The position numbers and the translations under genes were made by a program. The notes beneath the pieces are model-generated. The model saw only the letters and a program-made list of their open reading frames with translations. It was not told where the DNA came from and did no database searches. From Rotaria sp. Silwood1 (lineage: Eukaryota; Rotifera; Eurotatoria; Philodinida; Philodinidae), in NCBI GenBank assembly GCA_905250075.1, contig CAJNOP010000016.1, positions 1,978,426 to 2,042,425 of the forward strand: a stretch of 64,000 nt of DNA. Direction: 5' to 3'. Positions 50,601 through 62,604 of this stretch are shown here, in pieces (within the stretch, counting starts at the first letter, position 1; each line of letters starts with the position of its first letter).

Positions 50601-53600
50601 ATGTACCGTTTATTTATAGTTTTTGTCCTTGTTGAGCTTATAGTCACCGTCTATACCAATGATCGATCATATAAGTCTTGGGAACGAATTGATTGTTATC
50701 CGGAACGTGAGTCCCCATTTTCAAATTTTTCGAAAGAAGCATGTCTAACACGTAATTGTCTATTCGATGATGATGCACTTCAAAATGAAACTCAATGTTA
50801 TTTACGATCGAACTACGGATACATTTTGGAGGCGGATGTGCAACAAACAGATAATGGTATTCGTCTACGATTACGACGAAATCAAGGTGTTGCCAGTATG
50901 TTTCCAATTCCAATCGATAATGTCATCCTCGATGTACAATATTATACTAACAATATACTAAGATTTAAATTGTACGATGCGGATAATCAACGATATGAGG
51001 TTTGATCATGGAATAATTTATTGAAATGATTTTATATGTATTTCTTTTACTTCTAGGTGCCTATTCCATTAACTCCTTCACCCGGTCGAGCAGTATCGCC
51101 TCAATATGAATTCACTTATGCGTCGAATTCTTCACGTGATAATATTTTTTCATTTCGAATTCAGCGGCGAGTCATCGGAGCGACATTATTCGATACATCT
51201 CCGGGTGGTCTTGTACTCAATAATCAATTTCTTCAAATAGTCACACGATTACAATCACCACATATTTACGGTTTCGGCGAAAATAATCATGATACATTGA
51301 AACATAATGTTGATGAACATAAAACATGGGGTGTTTTCGCTCGTGATCAAGGTTAATTTTAAAAAAAATCTATTTTCACGTTGAACCGAGTTTTCTTTTT
51401 TGGTTTAGGTACCAATTGGGATACAAATGCGAATCATTATGGTTCGCACCCGTTTTATCTTGTTATGGAACAAATACCAAATTCAGCACAAGTTCCATCG
51501 GGTAATATGCATGGTGTTCTCTTACTCAATTCAAATGCAATGGATTATTCATTTTCATCAATGCCATCGTTAACAATACGTACCATTGGTGGTATTCTTG
51601 ATTTTTTTGTATTTCTCGGTCCGAAACCAGAACAAGTCATTCAACAATATACATGGCTTGTTGGTCGATCGATTCTTCCACCATATTGGTCACTCGGTTT
51701 TCAACTTGCTCGTTGGGATTATTCGAATTTAACACATATGCAAAATGTTGTCAAACGCAACCGTGATGCTGGTATTCCACTCGATGTTCAATATGCTGAT
51801 ATTGATTATATGGATGCAAAAAAACTTTTCACTATTGATCCGGTTAATTATCATGGATTAAAGGAATATTTTTCTCAATTGAATGTCGAAGGAGTTAGAA
51901 CTATTATCATACTTGATCCTGGACCAATTGATGATCAAATTTATTATGCACCAACAATTGAAGGTATTCAAGAAGATGTTTTCATCAAATGGGACGATAG
52001 ACAAACATTGGTGAAAGGTTCTTGTTGGCCAGGCGATGTTTTCTTTCCAGGTTAGTATTTTCAATTGCGTTTCATTTAAAAAATCAAATGTAAGTAATGA
52101 TTATCAGATGACTTCTCAACTTTAATACCTTCTTATATTAACTTCATTTCAAGACAACAATACATTTTTCTAGATCTGTTGTTACCAGAAAATATGATAT
52201 TTTAAAATATATTGATTAGTGCTCATCTGAACCTGATTATATTTTCATTCGATAGTAACTCTTTTAATGTTAGTTATATGACCGATCAATGGATACATTT
52301 ATGATAGTAGAATTTAATCAGACTACTTTTTCGAATATAAGTCTTTTAGCCTCTGCACAGCGATCCATTGGTGTCAGCCTAGAAGAATTTTATTTGAATG
52401 CTGTAATAAAAGATAATTATGTTTGTAATTCAGTAATATTTTAGATTGATTCTGTTTCATAATGAAAGATTTTTCTATGAGAAAACGATATGTAGACAAT
52501 ATTTTATTTTCAATTTTAATTTAGCTTAACTATATTGTGACATCGTGAATAATCTATCGTTGGCTAAAAGTGTTTAGAAAATAGTGTTAACAAACACGAC
52601 TGTTATTCATTCTTCTAGGTACAAAAGTTAATGAGCGGTCTGAAAATGGATTTTATTGTTTTTCCATAGTAAAACATAAATTGCAAAAGTCGTTTGGAAA
52701 AATATCAAAACATAATTCTTAGTAGCGGAACTTCGAATTGACTTTAACTATTTTTTGATTGAAAGAACAAAGTCTAGAGGACAAAGAAGTCTAGCAAATA
52801 CTTGTTAATGTAATCAAATTGTACTACACAAGGATATACTCCCCATAAGTCTTAAAACAAAGCTTTGCAACCGTCTGAAACATTTATTGAGCGAATAACA
52901 CTTAGAATAAACCTATGACTGTTAAAAAAATATATTGTTGGATAAATCTTAAAAACTCTATGTCAATTTCATTTTTTTTTTCTATATTAAATTGACATTC
53001 TAGCGGATGGGATATTACAAGAAAAGGGTTTTAGATCAACAGCGTAACCAAAACTAAACTAAAAATAGACGATTCATTCGGGCTTGTAGAGCTCGATTTG
53101 TGGCCATGTTTCGTTTAAACTTTGATTCAGACTGTACCGCAAACTGAACGGTTAACAGTAACGAAAAGTTAGATTGCCAATACATTTTGAACATTACTCT
53201 GTATCTAAGTTTTTAATTAGTAAACGACAAATGTTGTCTCTATGCCAGTATGTTTCATTATTTAGACTTAGCTATTTGAAACAAAACTAAACATTCAGAT
53301 TGATGCGATACTCCGTGGCTGAAAAGTACATTCTGACATTTTTCCAAAGATTTTTGCGATGTATGTCACTATCGTTTTTCTAAAACACAATAACGTTTTC
53401 TCCTCATACCAATCAACGACCGGAAAGAAAATGTGAAAGCATTTCTTAGTTATGTTCGAAATAAATTCATCGTTTCTCAAATTTTAATTTTGCAAGGATT
53501 ACGCTGTAAACTTTCTAAATAAAAAGAAAACTGGTATTTCATTTCAATACTAAAATTGATACAAATAAGAAGTGTTTTTTCTTGAGAGAACATTTTACCA

Positions 53601-56600
53601 ATGCCTTCCTTTAGTTGAAGTAAAACCGTTCAAGACAAGGCATAGATCATGCTTATTGAGAATGGACTTTCTACAATGCTTGCAGTCTGTCCCTGAGGTG
53701 TTTTTCTTCATTAGGCTTAAGTGAAAGTTTTAAATTGGTTACACAGAATGTTTTAAAAGTTATTTCAACATAAAATGCAAACACGTCTTTGGCAATTGAT
53801 CTAGTAGTCACGTTTCTTTTATTATCTAAGTTCATATCGCGTCAAAATTTTCTTCGATATATTTCAGATACAATTCTGAATCTATAAACTCTAGAATCTA
53901 CATGGTTCTATCAACGAACAAACTTTTCAAATTAATATATCATAAAATCGATGAAAAAATTTGCAGTACTGACATACGGGACAAATAGATTGGACACATG
54001 ACATCAATATGAGATTTTCTCATAACCTGACGCCGTGGCTAAGTTATTTCTTTTATGGAAATAATTGAACGTCAGTGTTTTAGAAGGTGTCTGCTTTACA
54101 TCAGATCCAATTGATTCTAAGAATCAGTAAAGACAATAATATGATCTCAAAGAAAAACTAAATTAATTTTTTTTCTTTCAATCATTTGAAAACGGTGAAC
54201 CTATGTTATGCAACTACTTAAAACTATTTTGAACAACAAATACAAATATCGATGGGAGAAAAAACGTTTAATTAGTCCTGAATTGATTTTTTAAGATTTT
54301 CTACATGATATCTGAAATATTTCAAAGTTATTTTATAGCTTCTTTTTTTTTGAAGAACTTTAGAAGACTGTTCTGCATCATTTCATTTGTTCTTTATCTA
54401 AGTTTCGCATGTTTTGTACAATAGATTTCTACATAGAATGTTCATGGAGATTTTTATGTTCTGCACAGATTTCTTTACAAATCAAACTCGCACATGGTGG
54501 TCACGCTGGATCAATGATTTTCGACGTGTCAATCTAAGTTTCGATGGACTTTGGATTGATATGAATGAGCCAGGTATGAATATATTTGCTATGATTCTAG
54601 GAATACTATCAACAGCATGTGATTAAAATATTGTGTCTTATTTTTGAACAGCCGTGTTTGATACCAACAATGAAATTCCATGGAATTGGATGCAAACTGG
54701 CAGTAATTATACTCTAAAGTGTCCAAATAACCAATGGGAAGATCCTCCTTATCGAACTAAAGCTGTTTTTCGCTACGATATCAATTTGAATAGAGCTGGT
54801 CGTCTTTCCGATCGCACGATGTGTATGTCAGTTCGACAGGGTGAAGTTGATTCAGAAACTAGCCAACCCAAATATCTTCATTATGATGTTCACAGGTGTA
54901 CAATTGTAATAACGTGTCATTCTTTTTTTGATAAAGACCTTCTCTTACTTCTAGTTTGTATGGATGGAGTCAAACAAAGCCAACCTTAGATATTATGCGA
55001 GCAATAACCGGTAAACGAAGTTTAGTTTTGCCTCGTTCGACTTTTGTCGGTTCCGGTCAATGGAGTGGTCATTGGCTCGGAGATAATGAAGCCACATGGC
55101 ATGAAATGAAACGATCCTTAATCGGTATGATTGAATTCAATTGGTTTGGCATCCCCTTAAATGGTGCTGACATTTGCGGATTCGATAAAACACCAAGTGA
55201 AGAAATGTGTATTCGGTAATGATCCGATGGGATTTTTTTCATTTTGTTTATTTTTCAAAAATGAATTATCACTCGTTTGTTCTAGTTGGATGCAAGTTGG
55301 TGCTTTCTATCCATATTCTCGAAATGTAGATTTAAGATAGATTAACATATAGATGCAAGAATATCTTGTTCTTCTCTTTTAGCATAATGTTTGGAAAACA
55401 CCAGATCAAGATCCAGCATCATGGTCTCAATCAGCTGTGTCTATCATGGTTTCTGCTCTTCGTATTCGTTATACTTTACTTCCATATTATTATACACTTT
55501 TCTACAAAGCACACACGCAAGGTTCAACTGTCATTCGACCATTGTTTCACGAGTATCCAACGGATAAAACAACACTTGATTTGTATCTTCAGTTTCTTAT
55601 TGGATCGCATGTTATGATAGCACCAGTGACTGATAATGGAGCAAGACAAGTTCAAGTTTATATTCCCTCATTGTATTGGTATAATTTTTATACAGGTGCA
55701 CGAATTACTAGTCAACGAAAATTTATTACAATGGATGCACCTTTGGATACGATTCCAATTTTGTTAAGAGGTGGTGCCATTTTACCAACGCAAGGATACG
55801 CAAATAATACAAAGTATTCAAGGTAAATAATGAAGAAAAATTCAGATTGGTTTTGTTTTATTTTTATCGATTTATCTTAAAATGATTTTGTCTACTAAAA
55901 CAAAACATCGTTCAGTAAAACCTCAATAAGATGGAAATATGAAATACGAGGAACATAGTTAGATAGTAAATGAAAATCTCTATTGCAATCTATCACTGAA
56001 TGATAAAGGCAGTACGATTGAATCTTAGATGGGAATCAAAAGATCATTGTCTGAATGAAGAAGTAGAATCTTACGAACTTTTAGAGTGCCCGATAGATTT
56101 TGAATTCCAAAATTCATTTCAAGTATTCAAAAAAACAAGAAGAACTCTATATGTTTATCTTTCTCTTTGCTAAAGTAATATATTTGTCCAAGGGAGAAAA
56201 GTAAATCTAGGTGTTCTGTGAAATTTTAGGATGCATAATCTTCTTTTTTCTTTGTGTTTCCCATACTTTGTGATTAAGACTGGAAGATTGACTTTTCTGA
56301 TGTGAGTCAAACATTTTACCATTTTCTTCATCAATAGAGACAATCCATTCAGTCTGATAATTGTACTCGATTCGAATGGAAATGCTGAAGGGGATCTATT
56401 TTATGATGATGGTGAATCGATCGATACAATCGGTTCAAAAACCTATTTCTATGCAACATATAAATGGACAATGAATGATCGTCAATTGTTCATCAATGTT
56501 ATTGAAAATAATTATACTCACATGGCAAATTTAACTTTAAATTCATTAATGATTTATGGATTAGATAGAATGCCGGTCATCATTACTGTTGATGGAAATG

Positions 56601-59600
56601 AGTTACGTCCATTAATACAACGTCGAAAACAAATTATTGAAATTCGTGAATTTAAATTGACGATGAATGAAAATCACCGGATCACATGGCAATATCCAGA
56701 TATACTTGTCGTTGAACCACCTGAAATTATTACTACTGATCCCAAATATCGTATTGATTGTTATCCTGATTTTGATGAATATAAATCGTTTTGTATGATT
56801 GATCGATCACCAAATCAAACAGTCTTGACAATAACAAATCAATTATGTACAGCTCGTGGCTGTACATGGGTTTCAAATGCGGCGACAAATACACCATCGT
56901 GCTATATTCCAATAGAAAAAGGTGGCTATAATCTAACCGAATCATCAAGTCAAATCTCAGATGTCATAACAATTTATAAACTCAGTCGTCTGTCGATCAA
57001 GGCTACTCAGATTCGATCGTTAAAATATCCTGAACTAGTTTATAAGTATTCATTGACAAATCAAATTACGAACGCTAGAATAAATGAGTTTTCCATGTTC
57101 GGTGATGATATTCATGATTTAAATGTTCAAGTCAGCCTTTCAGGTTCTGATAAGATTCGTATGACAATACGTGATGCAAATGCAAAACGATATGAAGTTC
57201 CGGTTCCCATTATTTGGCAACCATTGGTTCCATTAACACCATCTTCACTTAAAATCAAATTCGAAATAACTAAAACTCCCTATGGACAAGTCGGATTTCG
57301 AGTTCAACGTACAAATACACAATCGATTCTATTTGATACATCATTCTTTGCTAATGGCTTCATCTATGATGACAAATTTATTCAACTGATAACAACAATT
57401 CCATCCAGAAATATCTATGGTAAATTATGATTGACAATAAAATTTGAATTATCGTTTTTTTTCCTATAGGTTTTGGCGAAAATACTCATTTAAGCTTTCG
57501 ACATGTTTTAAAAGGGTCGTTTCGTTATGGAATGTTTACCCGAGATCAACCACCAGGCGGAGGAAATGAAAATTTGTATGGTACTCATCCATTTTATATG
57601 GTTGTTGAACCTGATGGACAAGCCTTTGGTGTATTCATTTTGAATTCGAATGCACAAGATTATAAGTTTGATGAATTTGATGATGATCAAGCTATGTTAA
57701 CTTATCGAACTGTGGGCGGTATTTTAGATGTTTTCTTTTTTGCTGGACCTCGTCCGGAAGATGTCATTCGACAATATCAAACAGTTATCGGTAATCCTTA
57801 CATGCCACCTTACTGGGCACTTGGATTTCAACTTTGTCGGTACGGTTATAATACACTAGATAATATGAAAGCAGCCACGATGAGAACACTCAACGCTAGT
57901 ATTCCTCTTGATGTTTTGTAAGTATGAAAATCATTATTTACCGTTGATTTAGATTTATGTATTTTCTTTCAATCAAGATACGGTGACATCGATTATTTTC
58001 GAAACAGGCTTGATTTCACTTGGGATCTGGTTAATTTTGATGGCTTACCTGAATATGTAGATTGGCTACATGATCAAGGAATGAAATTCATCACCATTCT
58101 GGATCCAGCTATTGATTCCGAAGAGGCAAACTATTCTGTTTATACTGAAGGACAAAAAGTCGATATTTGGATTAAATGGCCTCACCATCGCAATCTTCAA
58201 TTTAACGAAACAGGCAACCGAAATATGTTAGGTTATGTGTGGCCTAATGGTGAGTGCATATTGTATGTAAAATTTGTGCAATACGATTTTCGATCAGATT
58301 CCAAAGTAGAAAAACAAACACAAGAGAAAGAGAAATAAAAGTATTCGAAGTATGAAAATTAAAACAATAAATCATATCAATCAATTAGCTTCTTTTGATT
58401 TTCCGAGAAAATGGAACAAGAATAGCCAAAGAAGCTTGATTTAAATACGGTAATTCTTATAGGAACTTTATCTATAAAAATGGAGACTAATCATCACTTG
58501 GATCATTTTTTAACACTTGCTCTCTTCAATTTAGGTAGTTCCAAGAAGTACCTACTCTAATGACCATGTATACATGAATAATTTTCAAGCAAACACTATA
58601 AACTTGTTGCTCTCTCATTCTCTCAAATAAATATATCCTAAGTACAAATGATATTGGAATCCGTTATCGATATTGCTAGCATTTCAATATTGATGACTAA
58701 AATGGCAGCTTCCATACGTTCATATATTGATATTTAGTAGTTACATGAAAAGCAGCATCTCTTGAATGTAATCATGTAGCATCGACGATGTTCTATTCAA
58801 AGAATCTCTACATAACCCAATGGAGGTGATTTTTTTCTCAGATCCAAATACTTGTTAATGAGTTTTGATGTTCATAACGAGAAAATTGTACGATTCCGAT
58901 GGGCTTCAAATTTTGTTGATATCTTGCTCAGTTTTCATTGTTAAGACCTCAGTTTATTATCGAAAGATGCGTCCAAAAATTCTTCGTAATTCAATATCAA
59001 CTGACAAGAATACTTTTTTAAACGGTATATATAGTGATGTTGACTCAAATCAATCGTCATTGGTAAACACCAATTCTTCACTTCAACTGAGCGGAAATCA
59101 AAGCAAGCTTACATAATTTTGCGTATTACATTCAGATGAAGAAGAATATTTGACGTCTGAGATTTTTGAATAGATTACCGATCATGTTTCAAAGAAACAC
59201 AAAGCAAACTCAACTTCATAGATGAACTTCTGACGACATATGCAAAACTTACTGAAGATCTCAATGCTGCTATTGTATACAGCTAATTTTTATATGTTTG
59301 AAAAGAAAAGAAGTAATGAAAATATACGGTCTACCATTTACAACTGTCACTCACTACAGCTTAGCAGACGGTTTTCTGTGATTGAAAATTGGTCAACTTG
59401 ACGGCGTACATTATTACTTGATTATTTTACTGTTTTTTAAGTCTAGTTTGAGCTGTTAGCACATTGATTGATAGAGAATTTTATGGTGCATATTATGATA
59501 ATAAACTGAAGCCTTGACAGTGAAAACTCAGCGAGATATCAAGAAAATTCGAAGATTCTTATTCATTCTAGACTATTTGCTTATTCAAAATAATGCAATC

Positions 59601-61195
59601 TTCATATTCCACCAGACTGTTATTAATCTCTGTTTAATTTAGGTAAAACAGTATTTCCTGATTTCTTTTATCCCCCAGCACACCAATGGTGGAAATCACA
59701 AATCGTTGATTATCATACTAAAGTCAAATTTGACGGTCTTTGGATTGATATGAAGTAAGAGTACCCTCTTATTGATGATCGTGATCAATGTTTTGATCAC
59801 TCTAGTGAACCAGCTAATTTCGATACAAATAAAGAAAAACCTTGGAATTGGAATCGGCCAGAACCGTGGAATCTTCGGTGTCCTATTGACAGTGAACCTT
59901 TAGATAAACCACCGTATCAGACAGCAATATGTGGCGATTATTTATCGGATAAAACATTGTGTATGATTGGTGAACAGGTAGATGGACAAGGCAAAATCTA
60001 TCATCATTATGATGTCCACAGCCTATATGGATGGTCAGAAATAATAGCCACATTACCAGCTACGCGTGCAACTGAAAACAAGCGATCTATTATAATAAGT
60101 CGATCAACATTTCCAACTTCAGGCTCATTCAGTGGTCATTGGCTAGGTGACAATACAGCGGATTGGTCACATCTCAAATATAATATAATTGGAATGTTAG
60201 AGTTTAATTTGTTCGGAATTCCTTATATAGGCGCTGATATTTGTGGCTACTTTCGAGATACAACAGAACAACTATGTCAACGATGGATGCAACTAGGTTC
60301 TTATCCTCTTTTTCTTTTATCATAATAGTAAAATACAAAATAACTTTCATTCAACATTACTTTAGGTGCTTTCAATCCATTCTTTCGAAATCACAATGGT
60401 TTTAATTATATCGATCAAGATCCTGGAATATTTTCGACAGAAGTTGTTACATCGAATCGTCATGCTGTTGAATTACGTTATACTCTCAATCCATATCTCT
60501 ACACACTATTCCATCGAGCTCATATTTCAGGTGGTACTGTTGTTCGTTCTATGGCTCACGAATTTCCATCCATTGTTGAATGTTGGTCACTTGATGAACA
60601 ATTTTTATGGGGTTCATCGTTGCTCATTGCTCCAGTTATCTATGAAAATCATGTCAATAAGTCGGTTTATTTGCCTACAACGGAACGATGGTTTGATTAT
60701 TATACTGGTCAAGAACAGACAACACTTGCCCAAATCACAGTATCTGCACCGTATACTTTTATTCCATTGTTCTTACGTGGTGGTGCTATCATACCCCACC
60801 AACAATCGGCTATGAATACTGTACTCTCACGTAAAAAACCCATGTATCTTATTATAGCACTCAACAAAAACCAAAGGGCTAGTGGAGATCTATTTTGGGA
60901 TGATGGTGAATCGATTGATACCTATGAAAACTTGATTTATAATTATTTTATTTTTAATTTCAATTCACAACGTTTAACCCTTGAACCTTGGACATATAAT
61001 TATCCACAAATGAGCGATGATGGCAAATTGGATGAAATAAAAATATTTGGTATAAATAAACAACCAACAACAGTTATATGGAATGGACAAGAGTTAATAG
61101 CAAGTAAATGGACATTCGATGCTACAAGGAATGTCTTGCATATGCAAACGCTCGCTTTGAATATGGCTAAAACACATAAATTTGTTTTTATTTGA
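50601..61195 (+). CDS. Secreted two-unit GH31 alpha-glucosidase (sucrase-isomaltase/maltase type)
   Basis: Hydrolyses alpha-glucosidic bonds of malto-oligosaccharides, presumably in the gut lumen. Fourteen exons join in phase: 50601-50999, 51057-51351, 51409-52050, 54469-54573, 54652-54895, 54955-55215, 55286-55325, 55383-55822, 56338-57419, 57470-57917, 57978-58249, 59643-59754, 59806-60296, 60366-61195, giving 1,753 residues. A signal peptide or signal anchor comes first ([19 protein letters not shown]). Two units each have a trefoil-like segment (DCYP...) and a GH31 catalytic barrel. Both units keep the nucleophile motif WIDMNEP (54551-54572 and 59741-59811) and the acid/base motif GHWLGDN (residues 719-725 and about 1437-1443). 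SI and MGAM share this double layout but have a longer cytoplasmic N-terminus. The trefoils lack part of the usual Cys set. Whether this is an SI or MGAM counterpart cannot be told. Confidence 0.93.
58865..59286 (+). pseudogene. Unidentified coding-like fragment inside glucosidase intron
   Basis: In intron 11 of the glucosidase gene, a frame at 58865-59116 reads [18 protein letters not shown] and [17 protein letters not shown]. Its first part looks like a membrane segment followed by basic residues. After a stop, a second open stretch at about 59190-59286 reads [20 protein letters not shown]. Both have codon use like the surrounding genes, but there are stops between them and no start context. 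I do not recognise the family. A nested gene fragment or relic is likely. Confidence 0.35.
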
Positions 61196-61310
61196 TTAGG
61201 TTTTTGAAAGTCGCTTGATGCGGACTATTGAATACAATACAAGAGAGCATTTGAGTCACAGGTCTTCTTTGAAACTTGCAAACAATAAGCTGATTATGAT
61301 ATCATCTTTA

Positions 61311-61316
61311 AATAAA
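61311..61316 (+). terminator. Polyadenylation signal of GH31 gene
   Basis: AATAAA 115 bp past the TGA stop of the glucosidase gene, followed by a T-containing stretch. Confidence 0.55.
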
Positions 61317-61505
61317 ATTGAGTCTCTCATAGATTGCAACCTATTTGGTGAATAACTCAGAAATTCACTGTTTCTGTATATTCTGTAGGCATTGATCTTT
61401 GCTTAATAGTGTCAAACAGAATTATCAGTATGAAAGGAACTTAAGAGAGAGACCAGCTTGGAACTATCCTAGGTCTCTGGGGAAAATGTTCGTTTTAATT
61501 TAGTT

Positions 61506-61665
61506 AGGATGTGGGTGAGGGATGGATGTTGGATGTGGGTGTGGCAAGGATGTGAGGTGTTGGTGTGGGTGTGAGGTGGGTGTGGGGTGTGAATGTGGGG
61601 GGGGGAGGGGTGTGGGTGTGGATGGAGGGATTATTTCCTTCTCAACCACACACACCCACATCCCA
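61506..61665 (+). repeat. Interstitial TGTGGG-rich tract
   Basis: About 125 bp of strongly G/T-biased sequence with six exact TGTGGG words and many near variants (TGTGAGG, GGGTGTGG), including a G9 run. It is followed by a short stretch on the opposite strand (ACACACACCCACATCCC, 61648-61664). The base composition contrasts sharply with the AT-rich surroundings. The Adineta telomere unit reported by others is, as I recall, TGTGGG, so this is a candidate internal telomere-like tract. Confidence 0.7.
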
Positions 61666-61668
61666 TCA

Positions 61669-62604
61669 GATGAAACTCGATTGTTTTGTTCAAATTAATT
61701 GTCAAAATGCAGCCAAATGTTTTCAAGACGATTTGACTTGTCCTCAAATATGTATATGCAATTTGTTCTGGATATTTTATGGAACACGATGCTAACTTGG
61801 TACAAATGGATTAAGTCTTTTGCTTGATGCTAGCACAAGTTATAAGATTCAATCACATGTCAATCTTTTAGATCAACTGTTAGCGATAAAAATGAGTATG
61901 ACATTATCAATCATGATGTCTTTTTTTAGTAAGACTTGTCAATGGGATCCTTTTCTTTGATGACGTTTCAAAATAAAAAAATACGTAAAATCAGTTGTTC
62001 CTATGACTTATTGAGTTCATCTGTTACTAGTCTCTTGAAAATGATAAGGTTTGTGATCAAATTCTGGATTTTTCTCTTGTCACCAATGGCATTCATTATG
62101 AATTAAGCATTTTTATCTTAACTCTTCTACCCTTAATAATCGGCACAACTATTCATGATTGTCTTAATCGACATTTCACTCATGACGATAATAGTGATAC
62201 AAAAATGTCTATGGTGTAATATTATGTATCAGCTACACTTCGTATCTGTTTATTTGGCTATTCACATTTATCTTTTTATTATTTCGTTTTTGATCCATAT
62301 GAATTTAATCTTAATTACCATCATTTTAGCAGTTCGAAGACGAGTAGTAGCCAAAATTAACCAAACTTACAAATTAAATTTATGTGAACAATTGCGACAA
62401 TATCATCATATTCTTATTGTTTTCGTTGTGATTGTTATTCTTCCTCTAGCATGTCTGATTCTTTCTTTTGTTATAGATTGCAAGAAATCTGTTCACAATT
62501 CATGGTTATCTTTAATTGGATATTTCAGTTTATTTATTCCCCCTATGCTAACATGTATCGTATTTATTTTGCCATTGACATATTACAGAGAAGAATTACA
62601 TTGA
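61669..62604 (+). pseudogene. Relic of bdelloid-type 7TM receptor with EGF-like head
   Basis: The first part (61671-61795) is an EGF-like, Cys-rich segment: NCQNAAKCFQDDLTCP then CICN and YGTRC. It is followed by TAA where a glutamine is expected. In the same frame LGTNGLSLLLDA and HVNLLDQ continue before another stop. TM2-TM3 are reduced to scraps in shifting frames (about 61930-62100). From 62155 a clean frame covers TM5-TM7 with WLSLIGYFSLFIPPMLTC and FILPLTYYREE. The order matches a rhodopsin-like receptor family that I associate with bdelloids. Internal deletion, stops and frameshifts make it a pseudogene. Confidence 0.7.

Noticed and set aside
52051-54468. Possible second gene in the 2.4-kb glucosidase intron
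   Set aside because: No coding-like frame or motif. Flanking exons join cleanly in phase from the VFFPG end to the DFFTNQT start.
61565-61668. Gly/Val/Trp-rich open frame running into the receptor relic
   Set aside because: It is translation of the TGTGGG-type tract and not a genuine protein start.
46268-61798. TAA in place of an expected glutamine codon in both the Ran relic and the receptor relic, hinting at a reassigned stop codon
   Set aside because: Alpha-catenin, the F-box gene, VAP and the MTHFSD-like gene all end at TAA in the expected place. Both relics also carry other lesions, so CAA to TAA decay is the simpler reading.
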